In this document: positions 44,818-52,327 of the stretch, piece after piece | Numbering within the stretch: the first letter of the stretch is position 1 | How the letters are laid out: each line of letters opens with the position of its first letter | NCBI RefSeq assembly: GCF_017873555.1 | Contig: NZ_JAGGKE010000001.1 | Span: forward strand, 310,001-374,000 | DNA: 64,000 bases | Direction of reading: 5' to 3' | Source: Halorubrum trapanicum | Lineage (GTDB): Archaea; Halobacteriota; Halobacteria; Halobacteriales; Haloferacaceae | Translations under genes and position numbers: made by a program | The notes under the pieces: generated by a model | The model's input: the letters and a program-made list of their open reading frames with translations, nothing else | Databases searched by the model: none | What the model was told of the DNA's origin: nothing

Positions 44818-46350
44818 CTACGCCGCCGCGACCGCGTCCTCGACCACGTCCTCGACCTCGGCGACGAGCCGATCGACGTCGTCGCTTTCGGCGTACACGC
44901 GGACGTACGGCTCCGTGCCGGAGGGACGCACCAGCGTCCACGAGGCGTCGTCGAACTCCAGCCGCACGCCGTGGTCGGTGTCGACCGCGGCGTCGGGGAA
45001 CGCCCCGGGGAGCGCCGTCTCCAGCCGGTCCATGGCCGACTCCTTCGCGTCGTCGGGGCAGGAGACGCTCACCTTCCGGTACGGCCGCTCGGTGACCGGC
45101 TCGCGGAGCGCGTCGAGTCCCTCGTCGGCGACGAGCCGCGCGAGCACCGCCGCCGAGGCGACGCCGTCGATCCACCCGCCGAAGCCGACGTGGACGTGCT
45201 TCCACGGCTCGGCCGCGAAGACGACGCGGGTGTCGTCATCGCCCGCTCCGTCCGGGTCCGCGGCCGCCTCCCGAACCGCGGCGATCCCCTCGTGGAGCGC
45301 GCCGAGGCGCACGCGCTCGACGCGGCCGCCCGCCTCGCGGACGCGCTCGTCGATCCGACCCGAGGCGTTCGGCGTCGTCACGACGACCGGGTCGGCGGCG
45401 TCGCTCTCGCGGGTGTACCGCTCCGCGAGCACCGCGAGCACCGTGTCCTCGTGGACGACCTCGCCGTCGGCGTCGACGATCACGATCCGGTCGGCGTCGC
45501 CGTCGTGCCCGATGGCGAAGGCGAACCCCTCCGCCTCGTCCGCTCCGCCGTCGTCGCCATCACCGCGTTCGCCGTCGCTCCCGTCGCTCGTCGGACGGCC
45601 CGGACGCTCCACACCCTCGTTGGCGTCGGCGACGAACGCGCGGAGATCCGCGAGCGTCTCCGGCGTCGGCTTGCTCCCGCGGCCGGGGAAGTGACCGTCG
45701 ACGTTGCCGTTGAGCGTGACCACGTCGGCGCCGAGCTCGCGGAGGACGGTCGGCGTCGCGGGCGCGCTCATTCCGTTGCCGCAGTCGACCGCGACGCGGA
45801 GGCCGTCGAGGTCAGCGCCGAACTCCGCGGCGTACTCGCGCACGTCGGCGAGGTAGTCGCCGAGCGGGTCGGTCCGGGTCGCCTCGGTCCACTCGTCCCA
45901 CCGGGCGACCGACTCCTCGTCGGCGACCCGCGACTCGACGGCGCGCTCCGCGTCGCGGTCGAACTCGGTGCCGTCGCGGAACAGCTTGATCCCGTTGTCG
46001 GTCGGCGGGTTGTGCGAGGCGGTGAGCATCACGCCGTAGCGACCCTGCGAGGCGTGTGCGAGCGCCGGCGTCGGGAGCCGGCCGGCGCGGCGAACGGCGA
46101 CGCCGCCGGCGGCCAGCCCGGCCTCCATCGCGGCCGCGAGCGCCGGGCCGGTCACCCGCCCGTCGCGGGCGAGTACGACCGTCGGCTCGGGGGGTGACTC
46201 GGAAGTCGATCCGGATGTCGGTTCGTCGGCCGACTCGTCGGCTCGGCTTCGGATCTCGGCGCCCACGGCTCGCCCGACTGCGAGCGCGAGCGCCGGCGTG
46301 ACGCGGTCCCCGACGCCGCCGCGGATCCCGGCGGTTCCGAACAGGTCCAT
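44818..46350 (-). CDS. Phosphohexomutase (phosphoglucomutase/phosphomannomutase/GlmM type)
   Basis: 510 residues. Phosphoserine loop TASHNPPTDNGIKLF (active Ser), metal loop GHDGDADR and phosphate-binding RPSGTEPYVR are all intact. Two acidic low-complexity inserts (near 40-57 and 255-275) are typical of halophilic adaptation. The gene starts MDLFGTAGIRGG; the substrate among glucose, mannose and glucosamine phosphates cannot be told from motifs. Confidence 0.93.
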   Translation of the reverse strand: MDLFGTAGIRGGVGDRVTPALALAVGRAVGAEIRSRADESADEPTSGSTSESPPEPTVVLARDGRVTGPALAAAMEAGLAAGGVAVRRAGRLPTPALAHASQGRYGVMLTASHNPPTDNGIKLFRDGTEFDRDAERAVESRVADEESVARWDEWTEATRTDPLGDYLADVREYAAEFGADLDGLRVAVDCGNGMSAPATPTVLRELGADVVTLNGNVDGHFPGRGSKPTPETLADLRAFVADANEGVERPGRPTSDGSDGERGDGDDGGADEAEGFAFAIGHDGDADRIVIVDADGEVVHEDTVLAVLAERYTRESDAADPVVVTTPNASGRIDERVREAGGRVERVRLGALHEGIAAVREAAADPDGAGDDDTRVVFAAEPWKHVHVGFGGWIDGVASAAVLARLVADEGLDALREPVTERPYRKVSVSCPDDAKESAMDRLETALPGAFPDAAVDTDHGVRLEFDDASWTLVRPSGTEPYVRVYAESDDVDRLVAEVEDVVEDAVAAA

Positions 46351-46402
46351 GTCGACCACCTCGGCGCCCGGGAGTTAGTAGGCGTCGGTTGCGGGCGGGG
46401 CG

Positions 46403-46408
46403 TTTAAG
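46403..46408 (+). promoter_or_regulatory. TATA box of acylphosphatase
   Basis: TTTAAG lies 26-31 nt before the ATG at 46434; it rules out the earlier in-frame ATG at 46389, which lies upstream of the box. Confidence 0.5.
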
Positions 46409-46433
46409 CGGGCCGCGGTCCCACCGTCGGGCG

Positions 46434-46712
46434 ATGACCGACCGCGTTCGCGCACACGTGTTCGTCTCGGGTCGCGTTCAGGGCGTCTACTACCGGGCGA
46501 CGACCCGCGACACGGCCCGCGAGAAGAGCGTCGACGGCTGGGTGCGGAACCTCGACGACGGGCGGGTCGAGGCCGTCTTCGAAGGTCCCGAGGGGGACGT
46601 CCGCGACATGGTCGCGTGGTGTAAAACCGGCAGCGAGGCCGCCGACGTCGACGACGTGGACGCCGAGTACGGCGCGCCGGAGGGCGCCGAGGGGTTCGAG
46701 GTCCGGTGGTGA
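46434..46712 (+). CDS. acyP: Acylphosphatase
   Basis: 92 residues with the catalytic Arg in HVFVSGRVQGVYYRATTR and the Asn in GWVRNLDDGRVEAVFEG. It hydrolyses acyl phosphates. Divergent from the phosphohexomutase. The longer frame is excluded by the TATA box. Confidence 0.95.
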   Translation: MTDRVRAHVFVSGRVQGVYYRATTRDTAREKSVDGWVRNLDDGRVEAVFEGPEGDVRDMVAWCKTGSEAADVDDVDAEYGAPEGAEGFEVRW

Positions 46713-46722
46713 GGCGGATCGA

Positions 46723-47118
46723 TCAGTCGTCGTCCGCGGGCGTCGACTCCCCGGGGTCCGCGGCGCCGCCGGGACCGTCTCGCACGCCGAGCTCCTCCAG
46801 CGCGCGCAACACGACGACCGCCTCGACCACGTCGCGCTCCTCGGTGTAGGGGTCGTCGACCGCGTCGAGGGTCGCCTCGGCCTCGCGCGACAGCCGCGCC
46901 TCCAGTTCCGTTTGGTCCGTCTCGGCCTTCGTCGCCGACAGCAGCGCCTCGTGGTCCTCGCGGAGGTCTAAGGAGACGTGAGCCGCGTTACACCGCGAGA
47001 GAGGATGCGCGTCCATCTCGATCGCGAGGTCGCTCACGAGGTCCCAGTCGTCGGCGCAGAAGCGGAGCGTCACCGTGCCGACCACGTCGCGCCACGCGAT
47101 CGGCCCGCCGTTCTCCAT
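46723..47118 (-). CDS. Haloarchaeal hypothetical protein
   Basis: 131 residues, very acidic, with two cysteines (about 21 and 43) and a helical C-terminus (EALLSATKAETDQTELEARL). No family recognised. The frame has a clean ATG and normal haloarchaeal composition. Confidence 0.6.
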   Translation of the reverse strand: MENGGPIAWRDVVGTVTLRFCADDWDLVSDLAIEMDAHPLSRCNAAHVSLDLREDHEALLSATKAETDQTELEARLSREAEATLDAVDDPYTEERDVVEAVVVLRALEELGVRDGPGGAADPGESTPADDD

Positions 47119-47309
47119 GAGCCGGAGCGCGCGGCGGCACGGCGATCAGGGTGTGAGTGTCGTCCCGGCCGCACAGACAACAGGGGGTGTTCTTCAGTCC
47201 GGCGTACACGGTCAACCATATGGGCCGGAAGAGGGTGTGTGTTTTGTCGCGGAGAGGCGGTTTCCGGCGGCACGATATATAAATAGACACGAACCGCGAT
47301 GTCAGTTAC
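47119..47309. other. Intergenic stretch before repeat copy 2
   Basis: 191 nt with no gene found. It includes a strong TATA-like GATATATAAATAG at 47274-47286, which could drive the structured element about 45 nt downstream. Confidence 0.5.
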
Positions 47310-47664
47310 TTATAAATGAATGACGCGGTGGCGCGTGCCTGCGAGCGGCCGGTAGGCCGCGAGCAGCACGCGCGAGGTCGCCGGCGCTACGCGCCGGCTG
47401 CCAGAGGGACCTTCGGTCCCTCGCTGGAGTCGGTCGGCCGGAGCGAAGCGGAGGCCGGCCGACGAGGTTGGGGAGGTATGAGGTGCGGTTGCGGTGCTGT
47501 GCGGGGCAGGACTCAAAGGGGCAGCCGCGAGGACGGCGCAGGCGATGTAAGCACCGCAGGGAGCGAGTGAAACGAGCGACCGAGGAGCGCAGCGAGCGTG
47601 CGCCGTCCTCGCGGCTGGGGCTTTGGCGGTGTTCGCGATCGATCCGCCAGCAACAATTCATAAA
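47310..47664 (+). repeat. Structured repeat element, copy 2
   Basis: About 355 nt. Same layout and direction as copy 1, with P1 47331-47342/47363-47373, GA/GA loop, hairpin GCGGCC-GGTA-GGCCGC (47345-47360), P3 GTCGGTCGGCC (47429-47439) with GGCCGGCCGAC (47453-47463; one G-U) and P4 47522-47540 with 47599-47617 (19 bp, all Watson-Crick). Compared with copy 1, P3 and P4 change bases on both sides so pairing is kept. Copy 2 has two extra hairpins between P1 and P3 (47380-47398, 47404-47422). Confidence 0.8.
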
Positions 47665-47723
47665 CAGACAGCCACGAGGTCGAGGCTCACTTATAAACTG
47701 TCAGCATTACCGTTGACCAGATA
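47665..47723. other. Tail of repeat copy 2 with a further TTATAA junction
   Basis: After the TTCATAAA at 47657-47664 a short CAGCCACGAGG...GAGGCTCAC piece leads to CTTATAAA at 47690-47697, parallel to the truncated copies behind copy 1. Confidence 0.4.
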
Positions 47724-48134
47724 TTACGCGTCACACTCGGCCAGCCATTCGTGGGCCCAGTCGTCGATCTCTTCGAAGACAGGGGCGAGCGACTCGCCTT
47801 TAGCAGTCAAACTGTAGTACGTCGCCACCGGCGAGTCCTCTTCGAGCCGCCGATCCACGAAGCCGGTCTCCTGGAGGTCGTCGAGCACGCGCGAGAGGGT
47901 GCGGGCGTTCGCGTCGGTCTCGCGTTTGAGCTCGTTGAACCGCGCCTCGCCGTTCAACAACTCGTGGAGGACGACGAGCCGCCAGCGCGATCCGATCTGT
48001 TCGAGCGAGTCGACGACCGGGCAGGGAGTTTCCGGCGTGGTCGCCTCGGTCGCGTCGGTCCCCGTCTCCCCCGTCGCGGCCGCCTCCGAGTCCGCATCCG
48101 CCGACTCCACCGCCGAAAGGTCCTGTGATGACAT
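47724..48134 (-). CDS. HxlR/DUF24-family redox-type transcription regulator
   Basis: 136 residues. Acidic Thr/Ala/Glu-rich N-terminal arm (1-36), then the winged helix of the HxlR family: CPVVDSLEQIGSRWRLVVL, ELLNGEARFNELKRE, LSRVLDDLQETGFVDRR. The conserved Cys38 is kept at the position used as redox sensor in bacterial family members, and a second Cys lies near the C-terminus (134). It divides promoters with the doxX-VOC genes and probably represses them. Confidence 0.9.
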   Translation of the reverse strand: MSSQDLSAVESADADSEAAATGETGTDATEATTPETPCPVVDSLEQIGSRWRLVVLHELLNGEARFNELKRETDANARTLSRVLDDLQETGFVDRRLEEDSPVATYYSLTAKGESLAPVFEEIDDWAHEWLAECDA

Positions 48135-48138
48135 CGGT

Positions 48139-48200
48139 GTTACCTACTAACCGTATTGTCCGGGAAGCGATAAATAGGTTACGTCCGTATAGCAGGTTAC
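48139..48200. promoter_or_regulatory. Divergent promoter with repeated GTTAC-type operator half-sites
   Basis: TAAATA at 48171-48176 is the TATA box for doxX (28-33 nt before its ATG). AGGTTAC occurs at 48176-48182 and 48194-48200, 18 nt apart, and an inverted near-copy (AGGTAAC on the minus strand) at 48139-48145. The repeats overlap the TATA box and the expected transcription start, the place for repression. Confidence 0.55.
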
Positions 48201-48203
48201 ACG

Positions 48204-48653
48204 ATGTTAGCTGAAATCACGACGCTACCGCTACAGTTCGACACCCCGTTCGCGGGCGAGCTCTTCCTGCTCGGCCGGATCCTGTTCGGCGCCACGCTCG
48301 CGTTCATGGGTCTCAACCACTTCATGGACCTCGAAACGATGACCGGCTACGCCGAGTTCAAGGGGCTGCCGGCCCCGCAGTTCTCGGTGATCGCGTCCGG
48401 CGCCGTCCTCGTCCTCGGCGGTCTCGGCGTCGCGGCGGGCGCGTACCCCGTCGTCTCCGCCGGCGCGCTCGCCGTCTTCCTCCTCGTCTCCGCCGTGACG
48501 ATGCACGACTTCTGGTCGCTTGACGACCCCGAGGAGAAGCAGAACGAGATGACGAGCTTCCTGAAGAACCTCTACGGCGCGGGCGCCGCGCTCGCCCTGC
48601 TCGCGGTTGGCGGCACCGCGTGGCCGTACGCGGTCGGCATCGGCCTGTTCTGA
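48204..48653 (+). CDS. DoxX-family membrane protein
   Basis: 149 residues with four helices (FLLGRILFGATLAFMGLNHFMDL first) and the DoxX pattern of soluble-quinone/thiosulfate:quinone-related membrane proteins. Bacterial CatD, a DoxX protein, is paired with a ring-cleaving VOC enzyme as here. Same direction as the VOC gene, 95 nt before it. Confidence 0.88.
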   Translation: MLAEITTLPLQFDTPFAGELFLLGRILFGATLAFMGLNHFMDLETMTGYAEFKGLPAPQFSVIASGAVLVLGGLGVAAGAYPVVSAGALAVFLLVSAVTMHDFWSLDDPEEKQNEMTSFLKNLYGAGAALALLAVGGTAWPYAVGIGLF

Positions 48654-48748
48654 GGCGACGCTAACGGGGAGTCCGCCGGACCGCGGCCGACGGCGCTGAA
48701 CGCTTGACCGCCGGAACGGCTAACCGTCTCGGCGGCGACGCCGAGCAC

Positions 48749-49231
48749 ATGAGCGACGTGCCGCCGACGACCGGACTCCACCACGTCACGAACATCTGTA
48801 CCGATATCGAGGAGACCGCGGCGTTCTACGAGGACGTCCTCGGCTGGCATACGGTCAAGCGGACTCAGAACTACGACGACCCCGGGACGCCGCACTACTA
48901 CTTCTCGTCGACGCCCGAGGGCGAGCCGGGGACAAACGTCACCTACTTCGAGTACCCGGACTCGCAGGGGACCCCCGGCCCGGGCGCGAGTCACCACTTC
49001 GCGTTCGGTGTCGAAGACGAGGAGACCCTCCGCGAGTGGCAGGAGCACCTGCGCGAGAACGACGTCCGCGTCTCCGAGGTGAAAGACCGCACCTACTTCA
49101 AAAGCGTCTACTTCACCGACCCGGACGGGCTGGTCTTCGAACTGGCGACGCAGGGACCCGGCTTCACTCGCGACGAGGACGACCCCGGCAGCGAGGTCAT
49201 CGACCCGTTCGAGGAGGGGTACGAGAACTGA
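48749..49231 (+). CDS. VOC protein of the ring-cleaving-dioxygenase type
   Basis: 160 residues. One VOC module with TGLHHVTNICTDIEETAAFYEDVLG, the second His in GASHHFAF and the Glu in GLVFELATQGPGF. The last block matches the C-terminal part of extradiol ring-cleaving dioxygenases, but this protein has one module where bacterial CatE/MhqO have two. Role in catechol or quinone detoxification is inferred from the neighbours. Confidence 0.8.
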   Translation: MSDVPPTTGLHHVTNICTDIEETAAFYEDVLGWHTVKRTQNYDDPGTPHYYFSSTPEGEPGTNVTYFEYPDSQGTPGPGASHHFAFGVEDEETLREWQEHLRENDVRVSEVKDRTYFKSVYFTDPDGLVFELATQGPGFTRDEDDPGSEVIDPFEEGYEN

Positions 49232-49289
49232 GCGCCGAGCGTCCCGTATCGCGGTACTGCCCGGCGAGGACCCCACGGCCCGAAGCGAT

Positions 49290-49751
49290 TCAGCGGTCCA
49301 CCGCGACGAGCGCCGCAAATCGATCCAGCGCACGCCGACAGATCGGGACGTACGGCGCCGCGAGCAGCGGGACTCCGATCACTACCCGACACCGATCCGG
49401 CGCTCCGGGATACCGATCCACTCGGTGACCGGTCGCGGGGAGGCGGCCGACCCGCCAGTCCCAGCGGAGCCGCGTCGCGGCCGTCACCCGGAACGGGACC
49501 CAGACGCCGTCAATCCGGACCCGCCCCGTCGTTCCCGTCTCGACGTATCGGTCCGCACTCTCGACGCCGCGGACGGACGGACTCCAATCTGACTACCGCC
49601 GCGTGTCGCGGAGCAGTTTCGCGGTCGGCTCGGGCGGCGCGGCGACGTCGCGACCGACCGCGAGCGTCGTCCCCTCCCTGACCACCGCGGTCCGATCGTC
49701 GCGGTCGGGATCCCCTGACACGTTTCGCGTTCCGGCGGGGCGGCGCTTCAT
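49290..49751 (-). pseudogene. SRPBCC-family gene broken by an in-frame amber codon
   Basis: The minus frame from ATG 49749-49751 to TGA 49290-49292 is open except for TAG at 49593-49595 (codon 53). Before it is an SRPBCC N-terminus (TTLAVGRDVAAPPEPTAKLL, DTRR), after it SDWSPSVRGVE and RVRIDGVWVPFRVTA. The stop replaces the Trp expected in DTRRWxxW, so one G-to-A change (TGG to TAG) explains it. Recent inactivation, readthrough or a sequencing error are all possible. Confidence 0.72.
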
Positions 49752-49940
49752 CGTCGCGGCTCACCAATTATTTCCGCACGCTCGTCCGGTTTCCGCCGCT
49801 CGAATCGAGAACAATTCGCGATCCGTTCACCGATCGAACCGCGGCCGCACCGTTCTGTATTAATTCCTAATATGATATCAAGACTCATTATCTCTTTCCA
49901 CGAAGGGTTAATACGGAGGTCCGAGGTATCGGGAGTCAAT
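49752..49940. other. AT-rich intergenic spacer
   Basis: 189 nt, with a marked AT-rich block at 49855-49915 holding the promoter of the small acidic protein. No other gene seen. Confidence 0.5.
49908..49913 (+). promoter_or_regulatory. TATA box of the small acidic protein
   Basis: TTAATA lies 28-33 nt before the ATG at 49941. Confidence 0.5.
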
Positions 49941-50060
49941 ATGGCAAGCGATCGCGACACCATGAAAGACGTCTCGCACACAGCGCCGAACGACACCTCC
50001 GCGGACGCCGTCTGGGAACGAGGACGGGGACCGGTCGAGGAAGAGGAAGAAGAGAAGTAA
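49941..50060 (+). CDS. Small acidic protein
   Basis: 39 residues (MASDRDTMKDVSHTAPNDTS start) ending in a poly-Glu stretch. A consistent TATA box and ordered sequence support a real gene. Like other haloarchaeal small proteins of unknown role; the frame could be extended upstream to 49872 but that lies across the TATA box. Confidence 0.55.
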   Translation: MASDRDTMKDVSHTAPNDTSADAVWERGRGPVEEEEEEK

Positions 50061-50178
50061 CGCGCCGACTCTCGCGGCTTTCTCTCCGGTTTCGCGGCCC
50101 GCGTAGCGGCGAGTTCGGCGTGTTTGTGGGCCCTCGTCGGTCCCGTCCACCGGTCCCATTCGCCGGCGTTCGACCGTC

Positions 50179-51177
50179 TCACCGACCAGAATCTTCGCCG
50201 TCGCGGCTCCCTTCTCGCTCGGTCTCTGACTCGGCCGTCGCGATGCCGAGTTCCTCCGCCTCCGTGGGCGCTCGGCCGAGCATCGCCCGCAGCGACGACC
50301 ACGCCTGCCGCCTGTCGCCGCCCTTCGAGAGCGGGATCCCCGCGAACGACGCCGCCGGGTGAGTGGTCTCGGGACCGAGGTGGTCCATGTGGGCGGCGAC
50401 CCACGTGAACGCGGCCGAGAAGGCCGTGAGGACGACGAAGGAGGACCACGACTCGACGGCCGTGAGTCCCGCCGCGCCCACGACGACCCCGGCGGTCACG
50501 TAGACGAAGGCGACGAAGATCAGCAGCACCGTCACCGTCGCCAGCAGGTCGTTGACCGCGGTGACGCGGGCGTTGTAGTCGATCCACTCGGCGTAGCTCC
50601 GGAGCAGTCGCTCGTCGAACTCGGCGTCGACCTCGGGACGGGAGGCCGCGTCGGGGTCGGCGTGGGCCGCGGACCGGGACCCGTCGTCCCGCTCTGCGGC
50701 GATCACCCTATCGACGGCCTTGAGATCGAGCCCCCCGCGGAGGTCGGAGGCGGTGTAGGTGACCGCGGCCAGCCCGGTCGACGCGAGCAGGAGGAGGCCG
50801 CCGACCACTGTGAAGGGGTTGAGGAAGGCGGCCAGGTCCACCGTCGTCTGGACCACGATCGACCCGCCGGTGACGACGATCCCGATGAGGAGCAGGTTCG
50901 CCTTCAGAATCTCGATCGCCTTGTTGTCGATCTCGCGGAGCCGCTCGACCTGGTAGTCGAACGTGGTGTGAAGCTCCTCGCGGGTCGTCGCCGCGACCGC
51001 CGGATCGATCGCGGCGTCGCCGTCCGGACCCTCGGACCCGGCGTCCGCGACGCGGTCGCTCCGATCCGCGGACCCGGCGTCCTCGGTCCGCTCGCCCGGG
51101 TGATCGGACGCGGCGGCCCCGCCGGCGTCGTCCGGCGCGTCGTCGCGCCCGCCGCTGACTCCCCGTCGATCGCTCAT
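50179..51177 (-). CDS. Membrane protein of unknown function (four helices)
   Basis: 332 residues: long acidic N-terminus (1-70), helix pair at about 95-150 (ILKANLLLIGIVVTGGSIVV), a charged loop, helix pair at about 215-270, then a hydrophilic C-terminus. The block IDNKAIEILKANLLL before helix 1 resembles the short DxKA-type lead of some two-helix stress or nucleotide-signal effectors; this is only a weak likeness. Divergent from the ABC ATPase. Confidence 0.65.
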   Translation of the reverse strand: MSDRRGVSGGRDDAPDDAGGAAASDHPGERTEDAGSADRSDRVADAGSEGPDGDAAIDPAVAATTREELHTTFDYQVERLREIDNKAIEILKANLLLIGIVVTGGSIVVQTTVDLAAFLNPFTVVGGLLLLASTGLAAVTYTASDLRGGLDLKAVDRVIAAERDDGSRSAAHADPDAASRPEVDAEFDERLLRSYAEWIDYNARVTAVNDLLATVTVLLIFVAFVYVTAGVVVGAAGLTAVESWSSFVVLTAFSAAFTWVAAHMDHLGPETTHPAASFAGIPLSKGGDRRQAWSSLRAMLGRAPTEAEELGIATAESETEREGSRDGEDSGR

Positions 51178-51316
51178 ACCGAGCGTGTTCTCGAAGCGCC
51201 GCCGTAAGGCTACCGGCGGTGAAACCCGACGGGGCGACTCGGCGGCGACGAGCGTCGTTCTCGCCGCCGATAACCACGGGCGTGGGTTTAACCCGGCCGC
51301 CGGCGGAGCCGCACGC

Positions 51317-52327
51317 ATGATCGAGGTGTCGGGCCTGCGGAAGACCTACGGCGACTTCGCGGCCGTGGTCGACAGCGACTTTTCAGTCGACGACGGCGAG
51401 GTGTTCGGGATCGTCGGCCCGAACGGGGCCGGGAAGACGACGACGCTCAAGATACTCGCCGGACTCGTCGAGCCGACCGACGGCGAGGTGACCGTCGCCG
51501 GGTTCGACGCCTCGGACCCCGAGATGCGCCGCCACCTCGGGTTCCTACCTGAGGAGTCCCCGCTGTACGAGGAGATGACCGCGCTGTCGTACCTCCGCTT
51601 CTTCGCCGACCTCTACGACGTGCCCCGGGAGGTCGCCGACGAGCGGATCGAGGCCGCGCTCGACCGCCTCGAACTGGACCACCGCGAGCGCCGCCTCGGT
51701 GACGTCTCGAAGGGGATGAAACGCAAGGTCGCCATCGCGCGCTCGCTCGTCAACGACCCGGACGTGCTGGTGTACGACGAGCCGGCCTCCGGACTCGACC
51801 CGGTGACGACGAACTCCGTGCTGGCGTTCACCCGCGAGCTCCGCGAGACGGGCAAGACCGTCGTCTTCTCGGCGCACAACCTCTACCACGTCGAGTCGGT
51901 CTGCGACCGCGTCGTGGTGATGAACGAGGGCCGGATCGTCGCCCGCGGGAGCGTCGACGGGATCCGCGAGCGACACGGCGAGACGACCTACCGCGTGTTC
52001 ACGGACGCCGAGCCGACCGCGACGCCGGCGCTCGCCGACCTCGACGCGACCACCGAGGAGGTCGGCGACCGCTTCCGAATGGCGGTCCCGAGCATGGACG
52101 CGGTCGCGGCCGTCCGCGAGGCCGTCGCCGACGCCGGCGGCGAGGTCGTCGACATCCGGAGCCGCGAGCCGAGCCTCGAGGACGTGTTCCTCGACATCGT
52201 CGGCCGGCCGATGCCCGGCCGGTACACCGGCGACCTCGGCGGTGACTCCGGGAAATCCGCGAACGACGAGGACGCCGGAGAGAGCGGAGGGACGAAGGCC
52301 GCGTCGACGACGGAGGCGACCGAGTGA
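51317..52327 (+). CDS. ABC transporter ATPase (NatA/CcmA-type)
   Basis: 336 residues. Walker A GPNGAGKTTTLK, Walker B VLVYDEPASGLD and signature DVSKGMKRK, where the usual LSGGQ is degenerate as in many NatA-type proteins. Acidic C-terminal tail. Overlaps the next gene (GTGA), so coupled to its two membrane partners. A GTTTAAC box precedes the ATG at 51317 by about 22-28 nt. Confidence 0.93.
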   Translation: MIEVSGLRKTYGDFAAVVDSDFSVDDGEVFGIVGPNGAGKTTTLKILAGLVEPTDGEVTVAGFDASDPEMRRHLGFLPEESPLYEEMTALSYLRFFADLYDVPREVADERIEAALDRLELDHRERRLGDVSKGMKRKVAIARSLVNDPDVLVYDEPASGLDPVTTNSVLAFTRELRETGKTVVFSAHNLYHVESVCDRVVVMNEGRIVARGSVDGIRERHGETTYRVFTDAEPTATPALADLDATTEEVGDRFRMAVPSMDAVAAVREAVADAGGEVVDIRSREPSLEDVFLDIVGRPMPGRYTGDLGGDSGKSANDEDAGESGGTKAASTTEATE

